Below are positions 1 to 11,700 of a DNA stretch of 64,000 bases, piece by piece; the stretch's first letter is position 1; each line of letters starts with the position of its first letter. The notes under the pieces were generated by a model, which made no database searches, was not told where the DNA came from, and saw nothing but the letters and a program-made list of their open reading frames with translations. The translations under genes were made by a program, and so were the position numbers. Source of the stretch: Fragilaria crotonensis (lineage: Eukaryota > Bacillariophyta > Fragilariophyceae > Fragilariales > Fragilariaceae); the NCBI GenBank assembly GCA_022925895.1, contig JAKSYS010000052.1:1-64000 (forward strand), in the 5' to 3' direction.

Positions 1-850
1 CTGATACCTGATCCGATTTCTGTGGAGCTTCAGCGTGTTTTCACTCATGATGAACAAGGAGATGAAATATCTTCAAAAGCTCCACGGAATATCAAGAATT
101 GGTGAAGGTATGGACTGTCAAGGTCAATGGGGTTGAGAAGCAAGTGATTCGACGCATAAATCTATTTTCGATGCGCACGCATTAAAAAATCGTGGTACTA
201 GTACGTAGAGCTCTACCTCGCGAATCCTGTTCGTGAATCCAGCCATAGAGAGAATTTCGGAGGTCAGTACATAAAGTACGTCGCGCCACAGTCCGAGTAT
301 GATACTGGTACGAGGACTGTATTGTACTCTGTTATAACTGCAATCGGGTATAAAATAACCGTAGACCGTAGACTACTTTCACTGTAATGGAGGCTGGAAG
401 CTGGAGTACGCCAAAATTGGTGGTTCTCAGTCCTAATTCTTATATGACATAATCCTAATATGCATACTCAAACCGGGAGAACTGTACTCGAATACCAGTA
501 GAGACCCTAGTACTCTAACAGTAGTGTAATACGAGTATGAGGTATGAGGTACTGTATGAGGTATGAGTGTGGCCCATGGGCCATGGGCCAGTATGAGTGT
601 GGCCCATGGCCCATGGCCCAGGGCCCAGGGAGCCAGGTGAACTTCGTGCGACAACAACAAGTATGTACTTGTACTGAAGTACTGGTACCGGTACAGCTTA
701 CTTCGGTTCAAAATGAGGCTATGCGGGCTTGCGAGCGTTCACCATGTTGGGTGAGGGGAAAAGCACCATTGGAAACAGGAGACTGATTTCAAGATGAGCG
801 GTGAGGGATGCGGACACATTTCGGCGGTCATTTCTTTGTATGTTAACCCA
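1..850. other. Intergenic, no gene seen
   Basis: I see no gene here. The stretch is rich in GTAC-centred words such as AGTACT and GGTACC, and the short open frames have no protein-like features. A nested palindrome cluster at 561-630 is listed separately. The stop codon of the Bre1-like gene on the minus strand lies at the right edge. Confidence 0.6.
561..630. repeat. GGCCCATGG palindrome cluster
   Basis: The phrase GTATGAGTGTGGCCCATGG occurs at 561 and again at 591, a 30-bp direct repeat. Each copy runs into overlapping palindromes (CCCATGGG, CCATGG, GGCCCATGGGCC, GGGCCC). The whole can fold into several alternative hairpins. It could be a replication-slippage product; no function is evident. 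Confidence 0.7.
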
Positions 851-3802
851 CTATAGCCAGATGTCCTCCACATCTTTTGTATCAAAACGCTGTCCACAGG
901 AAGGGCACTTGCGATTTCGATTCTTGATATTTTCATCCATGCAATGCTTGCAGAACATGTGCCTACATCGGAGGACAATGCAGCTCTTATCTCGATGGTT
1001 GCAGACCGGGCAAGCCAAACGGCTCTTGAGCACGGTGATTTGAGTCGAAAGCTGCTCCGGTGTGAATACTGAGTCATTCCCATCGCCACCGCTCTTATTA
1101 CGCAATCTGGCGATTGCCTTCGCCGCGTCGCCTGCTTCACGCTGAGCGATGGCAAGGTTCTCCAAATCTTGCGCTTATCCGCTTCCTGCTTTGTTATCTC
1201 AGCAACCAATTCATCACACCTCTCTTTTGCAGTGGCAGCATCTCGTTCAAGATCTGACATTTCAGCCTTCTTCTTTTCCAAAGAACCCACCGCAATCTCA
1301 TACTCAGCTTTGACCGTCTCACATTCCCTTTCCAGCAACGCAATCTTCTCCTCAAGTTCCCTTTGTATACTAAATGCCTCGTCAGTCACCCTTTCCTTCG
1401 CATTCGCAGCCAATCTAGCAGCGAGGTTCACTTGACCAGCACTTTTGATCTGCTGTTCAAAAAGCTCGTTTTCTTGTGTAAGCTTTTCAGTGACACTTTT
1501 CAAGTGAAGAATAGTCGATAATGATTTGGCGTTCATCTCGTCCTTCTCGGCACTCTGCTTTGCAAGTCGGGAGTTGGTTCTGATCCATGTTTCGCGTTCT
1601 TTCTCCGATTTCTAGGCGTCCAAAGGTAAGAAACGAAATAGAACAACATGAAAGGAAACCTCAACCAACTTACCTCTAGTCTTGCTTTCGCGTTCTCCTT
1701 ACTTTGGATAGCAGCAGCAAGGTCCTTCCGCATGCGCCGGTGCTCTTTCTGCAACCTATCGGCATTTTGTATCTCTGCTTTGACAGAACCTTTCTCGGTG
1801 TCGACAGGTTCCTTTGCCGATGGTGTGTCAGGTCTTGTCGCTGGCACTTTGCTACTAGAGATCAGCAATGCGTTCTTGGCTTTTAAATCGTCAACTCGAG
1901 CCTGCAGCGCTGTATTGAGTTGCGAAATTTCTTCCAAGGCTCTAACAACATCAGCACGTCGGACATTCTCCAGGGCCTGCTTCAGTTTATGTTCAAGCTC
2001 GGCTATCAACTCAGCCTGCACAACTATCTCTGATCTGACAACAACATCTTCGACAACACCATCTTCATTTTCATCCGTTTCCGTCAGTTCAGCCCATCGT
2101 TTCTTATGTTTCATGAGATGCTCCTCTAAACTTTTGGTCGCATATTCAGCATCGCCCTGGCAGCTGCCCACCTTCCTTCACTTGAGCAAGCTTTGCTTCC
2201 TTTCCCTTAATAGCCTCTCAGCAGTGGTCATTCTTGTCCACGCATCTGTACAACGTAGACCCTTTGATATCCTCGTCTGGTAGCTCTTTTTCATTCGAGG
2301 CCTTGTCCGTGTCGGATGGTAACGCTAGGACGTTGATTCGCTTTTGATTCTCTTCTCTTTGCGCCGTAAGCTTTGTTGTAAGACAGTTTGTAAGACGATT
2401 TATCAGAATGAACAAAAGGCAGGTGGTAAAATGCACGTACTTCGGCAATTTGTTTCTCGCGGCTTGATGAGATTTCCTCGAGATCCCTAATTTGTTTCCG
2501 CAGCTGAGCAATCTGTGAACTGTCAACTACGTCGTCATCCTCTTCCGCGTGGGACTCCGTAGCAGGTACAAGAACATTTTCTTCCATTGCCATTAAAGCA
2601 TCGGATCCATCCCTACCGTCGGTTTCAATGGCTTTTAGAACTTCCTCAAGTTTCATCCTGCCAGCGTTAAGTCGATAAAGACCCCGGCGTACACGGCGCT
2701 CCGATTCAACAGCGTCATCTCTGCATTTCGCTAGCTCAGTAATCTGAATCTGAAAGTTCTGAACCTGAGCCTTCAATGCTGAAAGTTTCGCTTCAAGCTT
2801 TGCGAGTTTAAGCAGAGGGTGCTTTCCTGAGTCGTCTTCGCTCGTGATTTTTCTCAGCAGCCCCCAGATCCATCGTTGAAGCGCCGTCGCCCTTTTTGAT
2901 ACCGAATCAGCGGTTTGATGAATGTCAATAAGCTGGATCTCATCATCTGATCCATCAACAGGAAGGGATTCCTTCCCTAGTCTCGCCAATGAATCAAGCA
3001 ATGCGCCAATTAATTCGACGCTTTCCCCCGTGCCCGTACTCCTGGGCGTATCGTCAGCCACAGTGGTGGTTCGCTCGAGTTCCTTCTCATCAAAAAGGGT
3101 TAGGTCGGCACCACAGGGGAATCGCACACTTGACTGAGGCAAAATCGTACTCACCTCTTCGCGCTCGTCTTGAGGTTGCTGTCCAAGTTGCAAAGCAACT
3201 TCCATAGCATTCCACGTTGCCTCGAGCGAATGAAGCAACTGGCATGCGTCGTGACATTGGTTCCTTCTAAAATCACGTTCCTTCTCAAGCAACTTAAGTT
3301 GATAACGCAGTTGCTGAAGCTCAGATGCCAAAGCTGCATTCTGATGCTTGAGAAAGAAGGCAGACTTGTCCGCGCCATCGTCGTCGTCGTCGCAGTCGAA
3401 ATCAGCGGTTGCCGGACTTGGCCTTTGCCGTTTCATTGAATGTTTGGTTTTCGAAGGGTAAGCGGCTCCCTGAGTACTATGACTGGGTACTGGTGAGGAT
3501 GGCAACAAACTTGAGCCTGAAATAACATGAGTTGAGTTTTTCTCCGCTGAGTGTTGTTCTGGAGGTGTAGAATCCGGTGCCGGTTCCGACGACGAGGTAA
3601 CCATCGGCTCAACAGGCCTAGGTGACGGCTGCGGTACTTCTGACGAGCTTGGTGCTTCATCGTGTTTAACTTCGAACTTCTGAATCTTTAAGGGAGGCTG
3701 GGTAGGCGAAGAAGATACAACATGTCCCGCCATGGGACCCCCACCAGGAGGTGCCAAACCATTGGGATCATGCTTTGCACGTGCGGCAAGCGCTCGCTTC
3801 AT
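851..3802 (-). CDS. BRE1: Bre1-like RING E3 ubiquitin ligase
   Basis: A family member would monoubiquitinate histone H2B in the nucleus with an E2 of the Rad6 type. The last ~50 residues form a C3HC4 RING with the Bre1 pattern: CPVC, then CRHMFC, KHC, and CPSCGQRF, ending in DIWL. The rest (~850 residues) is mostly charged coiled coil after a low-complexity N terminus rich in Pro and Ser. My model has four exons: 3802-2441, 2370-2242, 2156-1674 and 1611-851. The introns are 70, 85 and 62 nt, all GT-AG; the second (2157-2241) is the least certain because its donor is weak. Spliced length is one base short of a multiple of three. The coiled-coil frame and the RING frame meet near 1166-1172 (Q-E-A-D-K-R-K to D-L-E-N-L), where one missing base explains the shift. 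With that base the protein is about 911 aa. The RING assignment is firm; Bre1 rather than another coiled-coil RING protein is likely. Confidence 0.85.
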
Positions 3803-6800
3803 TGCGTCCCAATTTCCCCTCTTCCCTCACTCTCGCTAATAATGCGCTCCTCCAAGCAACTCAAGATGATCTATCACACCATTAATCAAGGGCTTAGCCT
3901 TTGAATGCTCCAACTTGGAAGAGACGTGGCACCATTAGCTAACGAAATGGCAACCAAGTCTGTGGCCTTCCCCTACTAGCGTACATGTCCATACTGATCC
4001 TACACAATGGAAATGGGATACCCGTACTGCAACCGGTTTACTAGAAGCAGGATGACGTATTGGACACGAAAAGTTTCCAAAAATCGTACCGTCTTTGTAG
4101 GAACAAATTTCAATATCTGAATAGGCCATTCGAAAGATCTTATTGAGTTCTGTCGAAATACATTTCAAGTTATATATTTTGAATCGACAGTTGTCTCAGA
4201 ATTTTGAGTCGTATTTTTTTGGGATTCTCGGCCCGAATTCATTAAGCTGACTTGGTTGGACACGTGGTGATTCGTCTAGTTAAATTATCGACGCCTGCCC
4301 GTGGTCACCCTATCTCCTAAGTTCATGATATTATTGCTGATTTGGAGACAAGAGATCATGGCCTTGAATATTGCCAGTGAACAAAACAAAATTAAGGTGC
4401 CCTTAATGGTGTAATTTGATGAAAACTAACCAAAGTATTCTCGTGTAGTATTGATGAAGTAGTCTAGCTAGTACTATACCAGCAATAGTACGTACTAGGC
4501 TAACGAGCTGCTGGATCATCTTAAAGCAATCAATTGATTTGTTATATCAATGACAAGGTCTGTCTTCTTCATTGTCAACATGCCTTTAATTCTGACACCA
4601 AAATACAATTTGAGAATGTCTTTGAGCATAGTCCTCCATCAAAGTTGTCCCCAGCAGCCGCAATCTTGAAGTGCCCCCATCAATTCCGTAAGGTAGGGCA
4701 TCATCTCACATTGTTGTACTTCTTCTGTTGATTCTGTTGCTTTTTGCTTTTCTACCTTCTTCAATGCTTTCTGATACCATCTGATCTGTTGATATTGTTC
4801 ATTTGTTTCGTTGCGTGTTCGATCGCAATAAGTGTAGACCTACCGTGGTACGTGGTACTAGTACGTAGCCTCTACCGGGTGCAGGTACTGAACTATGGCA
4901 GCAACACGGAATGCGTAGGTGCGCATTAGGAGCACACCTGAATGTCGATTTTGCATAAATGAATAGATCATGGCAAGGGATTCCAGAGCCGCCAATATTT
5001 TTGTTTTTGATTAAAAACTGAAAGAGTAAAAAAATAATCAAATCCTACGGCAGTTTCTACGCAACGTATACCACAGCCATTTGTCCAGAAGTGTCAGCTG
5101 TCCATCCAAGTCATCCTGCTTCTACTTCTGCTATCATAATAATCATAGGAGAGCTTGTGCTTGGTGGAGCGTGCAGCCAGAGAACCGACAACGGGCGGTG
5201 GCAAGACTGTCTTCCTTCTTTGCAGTAGCACAGTACTCGCAGATGCCACTACTGGTAGTCTACCGTACTATACATGTTCAATGCAAGATGTCAGATTAGA
5301 TCCATCCCAGGCCTACCATCATGTTACTTCTCTGAGTGCCAATTGATATTTCTGGTTTACCGCCATGCATGGATCACACGCCATGACTGCCACAACTTGG
5401 GTTCTTATCGACCATTCTTGTTGTTAGAATTGCAACTTTCTGGTTGCAGACCATGCATCCAAAAAGGTTCTTTTCTTCCTTGTCCTTCTTCCTTTTCCTC
5501 AATCACCTCCTCGTGTCATCCATCTCAGACCTACATTAGTGCCTGGGCTACTTCAACTCTTGTGATGATTGCTGCACCTTTTGGTCTCAGACCATACATC
5601 CTCCGAGATTCTTTTGGTGAAGATTGTCCCAAGAAGTCGCGCTTTTTATTCGTCTTGTTCATTCTTTTGATCACCTCCCCATGCCTGTTTTTGATCCATA
5701 CATCTGGGCTTGTTGTGCATCAATGAGGCATCCTTGTCAGCTCACTCAGGTCGATCATGGTTGTGTAGGAGTTAGACACCCAACCATGGGGTCACATGCA
5801 ACTTGTGGTAAGAAGCATTTCTCAGCATTGCAAGTTGTCTGTTCCAATTCCACTTTATGTTTTGGTATGATTGCCGCAGGAGGCCCTTTTTGTCTTTGTG
5901 CTTTGTACTGATTGGTGTCCTGTGAGATTGCATGGTGACCAAATGATGTTCATTGAAGACCCAGGAGGGCAGAAACATGTATTCATCATCACGCACACAA
6001 ATCCCTCCCAGTTCATCGTGTTTGCAGAACCCTTTATGGTGATGTTGCTTGTATGAGTCACCACAGTGTTTTGGCACTTGCCATCCTTTATGCCCCAGTG
6101 CAAGAATCCTCCTGGACAAAAATGAAGGCCATTCTGAGCAAGTGGGTTTGAGAGTTTCAGCAGGCAGTGGATGAAGGGGTGGCTTCCAGGATCATGGTGG
6201 AGTGATGTCAACATCGGTAACAAGGCTGCAGAGGATGAAGGGCGGGCTGTTGAAGGTAATTTTCCCCCTGGCCATCAATGGTGATCTCACTTGTTCTTCC
6301 ATCGCCGCTGACACTGGCTGCACCGTGTGAAGTGTGAACAAACGGGCAAGCTTTCAAAGAAGGCAAATTATGACCACTCAATCCTTCCTGGTTTACTGTT
6401 AAGTGCCTTTGAAGTATGCACGTTGCAGACTCCTCCTCCCCTACTACCAGCAAAACATCATGATGTCTCCCAGGAGCATCAACACAAAATCTTCTTCACA
6501 AGACAACGTGTCTGTCCTACAGAACACCAGTCAGGCAACCTCTGGAGCCATTAGCACCAGCAGAATCCTTGCCTAGTACAGTATTTAAAAGACTGGTCAC
6601 CAATCACAGTTGCACTTGAAGTCACTATGGCAGAGCAACATATATATCTGATTTGTCCACCATACGAAGACTATTAGCGTGTCAATAGAATCAACAACCA
6701 TCGCCTACATATCGCTATTTGTCATTCAGCGGAAGCAATCTAGGCAGGCTAGAAAATGCTGGTATTGCAACAAAATGTTATTAGACTTGATAGAATTCAT

Positions 6801-7251
6801 CACAAAGCGACTAAGTCATTCTATTTGTTGTATAACATGGAATGCAGGCGTCAGACTTTGGATGCTCATAATTGAGTTTCAAGGTCCTGAAAACTAAGCA
6901 TCTTTGATGAAGGCCCCTGCTCCTGACCAGGCCCAATATGACCCTCCTCCACAATGGCAATTGGGAAAGAGATGAATGCACAATAACAATGAGATGATGT
7001 TGTAGTTCGTTTGCTGTGGGATTGCAAAGATCATGATCCAAATGATTGATGCTGCTGTTGATCATTCTGTACGAGTAGAAGTGACTAGTAGAGCAATGAG
7101 CAATCAGTAGAGCAATTAGTAACGCAATTCTAGCTACCAGGTACCGGTGGGGAACAGGGTGGTGTTGTGATGATGTGCCATGTTCGGTCAGCAGAACAGA
7201 CGATCCCAGTTGACAACAGACAACCCAACCCCTATTGCAGCCGCATCTGGC
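3803..7251. other. Gene-poor stretch with unrecognised relics
   Basis: No gene can be supported. From 3.8 to 5.0 kb I see only AT-rich non-coding sequence. Between about 5.3 and 6.5 kb the minus strand has patches with protein-like composition in changing frames. One example is the imperfect repeat of a phrase reading roughly M-Y-G-L-R-P near 5590 and M-H-G-L-Q-P near 5450, about 138 bp apart. Stops interrupt every frame within 120 codons. It may be an old decayed gene or transposon; I do not recognise the family. Confidence 0.45.
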
Positions 7252-8766
7252 TTACTCGATGTCTTCCACTGTTTTGAACTGATCTTTTGCTGCACCGCAC
7301 TGCGGACATTTGAAACCCACGCCAAAGAACTTAGCCTCGCGGCCTTTTGCTACAGCGTGTACCCACAGTTTCCGCATTCAAATGCTCCTGACGTTGAATT
7401 CGCCTCGTCTGTTTCCCCCCGTTCCTTAGCCAACTCGTTGGCTTCAATATCTTTCTCGTCGATGACGAAGCCTTTCTCGTCAATTCGTTGGCCCTTTTTG
7501 TTGTATCTTTCGTTGCCTCCACCATAGATTTCTTCCTGGGCAGTCTTGAAACCGGCTTGTTTCTCCTCTTTGTAGATATCGATAGCGACGTCTTGCGTGA
7601 GTCCAAGAACCTGCCAGCCATCCGGAATCTTGTTCGATTTTCCAGACTTCTGGACTAGAGATCTGTAGGCAGCCTCGCCAATGGCGCTAGAAACAGACAC
7701 GGCAGCAACATGTTAGAACATATACGCATGACAAGGGCGTGCTCGACACCGGTAGGTGCTTTGTACTTACTATTGAGAGGTGTCAACGATAGCATCTGCA
7801 CCGGCCCCGGAACGATAGGTGGATTTGATGAGGTCCTTGATATCCTGGAGCTTAGCTAGGGCTTCTGGTGTTTCAAAAATGCGACTACCAATAAACAAAA
7901 GTTTGTTTGCGGACGAGATCTTTTCTGCTCCACCTTGTCTGGCAATAGCAACCATAGCGTCAGCGGCTTGGACTTCCGAGAGGCCGAAAAGCGAAAAAAC
8001 GTAGGAAATGGAGCTGACAAGCTGGATAAGAGACATCACGTCTGAAAGGGGGAAACATGAGGCGTTGCAAAGCTTACCTAATGGCTTGCGGGCTGACTGG
8101 CTTCCTCTTCGTGTAGTCTTCCAAGTAAACAGTCAGCATTCTCTTTTTCTTCGTTGGTCCGAGCCATGTGAGGCGTCCATCCCAATCAAGCTTACACAGG
8201 CTCATTTCTTCATTGTTTCCATCATGGTAAATCATCTCGTTTGCAAATGATTCCAACATTGTCTCAGCCTTGGCGGAGAGGTTCGTATTAACCTTGCCCA
8301 ATCCCCATTTGAGACCAGCGAACGCCAACAAGCTGGGGACGAACAAGGTCCAAACAACCTCTTGAAAATCTGCTTGTGAGAGCCATTTTGAGAACTTGTT
8401 CGTTCCTTGCGATTCTTGGAACGAGACAAGTTTGGTGTCACCCTCGAATTCTCCACTGGTTGATTGGGCAACCATATCCTCCTCATCGGCGTCGCTCATT
8501 GCGTATTCCTCGTCAACCTCTTCTTCAGTATTAATAGCAGCAGCAACAGAGCTGATCTGCAGAGAATTCTTCTCCGATCCTTGGCTGACGACCCGCCGAC
8601 TCCTCTGCCCCAAACTGATTAGGTTGCCACCATCTTCATTGAGGAGATACTCAAATTCATTACTTGCTTGCAAACGACTATAAAGCACAAAGCGGCTCCT
8701 GGGGACTGTAAAGGCCTGTGTTGACGCCACGGTCCACGCAAGAAGTGCAATGGCTTGTACTTTCAT
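7252..8766 (-). CDS. Plastid-targeted rubredoxin-domain protein
   Basis: The start at 8766 (rather than the Met at 8808) gives a clean signal peptide, M-K-V-Q-A-I-A-L-L-A-W, followed by TQAF, the cleavage motif for import into complex plastids. Three exons are supported: 8766-8078, 8013-7771 and 7686-7252, with GT-AG introns of 64 and 84 nt. A hydrophobic segment near residues 150-170 (WTLFVPSLLAFAGLKWGLG) may span a membrane. The C terminus carries a rubredoxin-like iron or zinc site, CGNCGYTL about 20 residues before CPQCGAAK. The two CxxC halves lie in different frames: one base is missing near 7353-7357, and the spliced length is also one short of a multiple of three. With it the protein is about 455 aa. 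Related rubredoxin-domain proteins of thylakoids help photosystem assembly or redox balance; that role here is inferred. Confidence 0.8.
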
Positions 8767-8808
8767 GGTGTTTCCGGTCTGCAATTGGCAAATGTGATTC
8801 TTGCTCAA

Positions 8809-9564
8809 GTTGAAAAGTTGTTACATGTATTAAGTCCGTAGATTACATAATGACATCATTTAGTTGCGTCGTTCCACCTGGCATCTCTCTCCAGAGTCCA
8901 GAGTCCAGACTTGTCGGGAGTCGGAGTCGGGAAGCTTGGTATGTACCCATACTCGGGTTTTAGTACTGGTACAAGTGTACGAGCAATTGTGCTCGAGTAC
9001 AAGCAAAATACTCCGAGTACTACGGTAGCCTCCACGCTAACAGCGCTGAGTACTGAGTACTGTCGTACATTTGAAATACTCCCGTACTCTACTACCGGTA
9101 GAAGACAGCGACACCAAGTACTCCAGTACAACAGTACCGTTGAACTTCTACAAGATATGGATTTTATCCTTTGCACTACAGTACCGGTCCAATTCTGCAG
9201 TACTCGGAGCTCGGAGGTGTACCTGACCAGGTACGTACTGTACTACTATAGCAGCAGTACTTCGAATTTGGTTGTCTACACGTCTATACCGTACTCGAGT
9301 ACTACAGTCTACAGTCTACTGTCTACTCGAGTACATTACATACTGTATGTCATACACTGGAGCATCGGAGTGGCGTATTCTCCAGTCCTGCGCCCCTCTG
9401 TATGGGTGTCTGAGTCACGAGTCACGAGGTACAAGTACCAGTACAAGAATGGGTATCGTACCTGGTACATACAGTACTTGTTCTAGTACTGTACTCTGTA
9501 CCTGGTACCGGTAATACGGTAATACACACATCACAGTCACAGATCACCTGGAAGGTCCGCCATA
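8809..9564. other. GTAC-rich intergenic block
   Basis: There is no credible gene. The plus-strand frame at 8911-9486 is open for 191 codons only because the block is made of repeated GTAC, AGTACT and CTGTAC words. Its translation is a low-complexity run of S, T, Y and V. This is the densest example of the GTAC bias seen across the window's non-coding DNA. Confidence 0.7.
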
Positions 9565-10822
9565 CCTAGTGTCTACCCACCCGGGCCATGGGGTTAATTA
9601 ACCCCGTCATTTGCCTTAATTAACCCCATCATTTTCGTACGTGTGCAAGACGCTTTTCTGTTCATTTTATACTGCGGTCCACTGAAAAAGATGTTCCAAT
9701 TGCATTCACGAAGTGAAACGAATTACTCAACTTATCAGTGTTCATTTGGTCCATTTTCAATTTCTTCATCTTCAGTGGAAGTCACTGATCTGAAGAAAAG
9801 CTCGACACTTGAGTTTTCATCCCCAAGCAGTCTCCGACAAAGGGATGCAATTTTGCGTGGAGTGTGGTACATGTTCTACGTATGGTCAAAACAGTTTTTA
9901 ATTTTTTTTAGTCCATTTTCATTCATTTATGCTCTGCCTAATTGAGATATCCAAGCAAACATCCTGAGTGACCGATGACCGACCGCTTATCGAAGTATGG
10001 CAACCTCACTCGTTAAGTATTTGTGTGGCGAAATCATCTTCTGACAGTTCATACAAAATCTGTCGAAGTAGTGAATTTTTTCGAAAAGCTTGGTATATAT
10101 TCTACACGATTTCTGTCTAGAAATTGTCCGCTGGGGCTCCTCTTTCATATCAATTTTCCACGGTGAATACTTAAAGCTGGTCAGATATGCGGCATGCTGC
10201 ATAACCATTCGAAGTATACTGAAGATGATGATAACATAAGTTGTTTCAATCTTAAGAAGCATACGATCTAAAAGAATGGGGACAGAAATCAATTCATCCA
10301 CCGTAGACTACAGTATATATTCTACACGATTCTTCTACGTAGTTTTCTTCTGATTTGATGTCTCTCTATAATTGAGTACTGTCGCTTGAATAAAGAAAAT
10401 TAGGACAAGTTTCACGTTTAGAAACAATACTCCAATCTATTTGAAACACAATGGTCACCTTACTTTTGTTTGAATTTGTCGAGAACATGATCAAAACGAA
10501 GGCCTTCACGGTGGGTCAGAATCGAGGGTTTCACGTAGAATCTGGTATTACTTCTACAGCTGGACAAAATCAGAAATGACGTGAAAAAATTCGAGGGTAC
10601 AGAAAAATGATGCCGAAAAGCTCTTGTTTCTCAATGACAAACATTATTCAGATACTGTGCCTTGAAACCATACACATTCATACAGTTCTTGAGCCACTGC
10701 CCAAATTTCTAGTCCAACGGACAACTTGCAAGTAATAGCGAGCAGTTTCTGTAATGAGCAAATACGGGGTTAATTAACCCCAAATGGGGTTAATTAACCC
10801 CGTCGGGTGGGTAGACACTAGG
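9565..10822. mobile_element. Non-autonomous TIR DNA transposon, 1.26 kb
   Basis: The two ends are inverted repeats starting CCTAGTGTCTACCCACCCG, 19 bp identical. Just inside, each end carries two copies or near-copies of the 16-bp palindrome GGGGTTAATTAACCCC (about 9589-9627 and 10767-10801). The interior (about 1.1 kb) has no coding sequence, so the element would need a transposase from elsewhere. I see no clear target-site duplication (CCATA before, GAATC after), so the superfamily is unassigned. Confidence 0.8.
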
Positions 10823-10948
10823 GAATCGTGAATAAGATGAAAACACGTGATACCCTGGAGGTGAAAATCGATTCCATTCTGAGTCGTGGTGACGCAACGT
10901 GAAGCATAGGCTGGCGCTATTATCATGTGAATGGCGCAAAGTGTAAAT

Positions 10949-11241
10949 TTACTGACGGTCAGTGAAAAATTTCTGACGGTCAGTAAAAATTTACTTACGG
11001 TCAGTAAAAATTTGCTGACGGTCAGTAAAAAATTGCTGACGGTCAGAAAGAAATTGCTGACGGTCAGAAGAAATTACTGACGTAAGAACATACCATGTGT
11101 CCACGAAAGCTTCTTAAACAAATCAGATTTACTGACGGTCAGCAATATTTTACTGACGGTCAGCAATTTTTTGCTGATGGTCAGTAAATATTTGCTGTCG
11201 GTCAGCAATTTTTTACTGACGGTCAGCAATTTTTTACTTAC
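10949..11241. repeat. Two-way array of CTGACGGTCAG units
   Basis: About 13 units with a period near 21 bp are centred on CTGACGGTCAG, itself an inverted repeat around a central G. Units from 10949 to 11086 are followed by TAAAAATTT-type linkers. After a unique 42-bp spacer (11087-11128), units from 11129 to 11241 have the mirror-image linkers. TTACG-type variants occur at 10995 and at the right end. The minus-strand frame over the right half reads as K-K-L-L-T-V-S heptads, a by-product of the 21-bp period. The array could be a cluster of protein-binding sites or the subterminal repeats of a transposon. Confidence 0.8.
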
Positions 11242-11700
11242 GAGGAGAAAACCTTGCCGGCTCGTTTGCATCGACCAATCGAGCTACAAATCTCGCAATG
11301 CATACAATTGGGAAAATCCCTGACGCATATCTGACGACGGTCACAAACTTAACGGCTGAAACGTGCTTGGGCCGGACCTTCCTGAAGATCTGCGATCTGC
11401 GATCTGCCATCGCAGATCGTCGGCACCGGACCATAATTTACCGTAAGTTGTGACAGGTACAGTACGACTACCTGGTATCTGGTATTCACACCAGGTAGCA
11501 CCTGGTACTAGACTAGTACCGGTACCGCACACCGCACGAAGCGCCAAGCCCCAAGCCACTCATCATATATCCATAATCCATATGGCTGGATGCATATTCT
11601 GGGTACACGAGGTAGCCCCACGTAGGTCGTAGTATTCAATGTTTTTGTTCAGACGTAGAAAGTATACTAAGTCTACGCAAACGCAAATGGATCGAGGTTT

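Noticed and set aside
1648-2283. 211-aa plus-strand frame opposite Bre1
   Set aside because: It is the antisense shadow of the Bre1 coiled-coil exon (Ser/Leu-rich mirror of Glu/Lys-rich codons).
5274-5726. 150-aa plus-strand frame
   Set aside because: Ser/Leu/Cys-rich with no motif, opposite weak coding-like patches on the other strand.
8911-9486. 191-aa plus-strand frame
   Set aside because: It is low-complexity translation of GTAC-rich DNA with no domain.
10949-11241. CRISPR-like array
   Set aside because: Units are short palindromes with nearly identical linkers, not repeats with unique spacers, the host is eukaryotic and there is no cas gene.
11074-11271. 65-aa minus-strand frame with KKLLTVS heptads
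   Set aside because: The heptads come from the 21-bp repeat period; there is no start context or partner.
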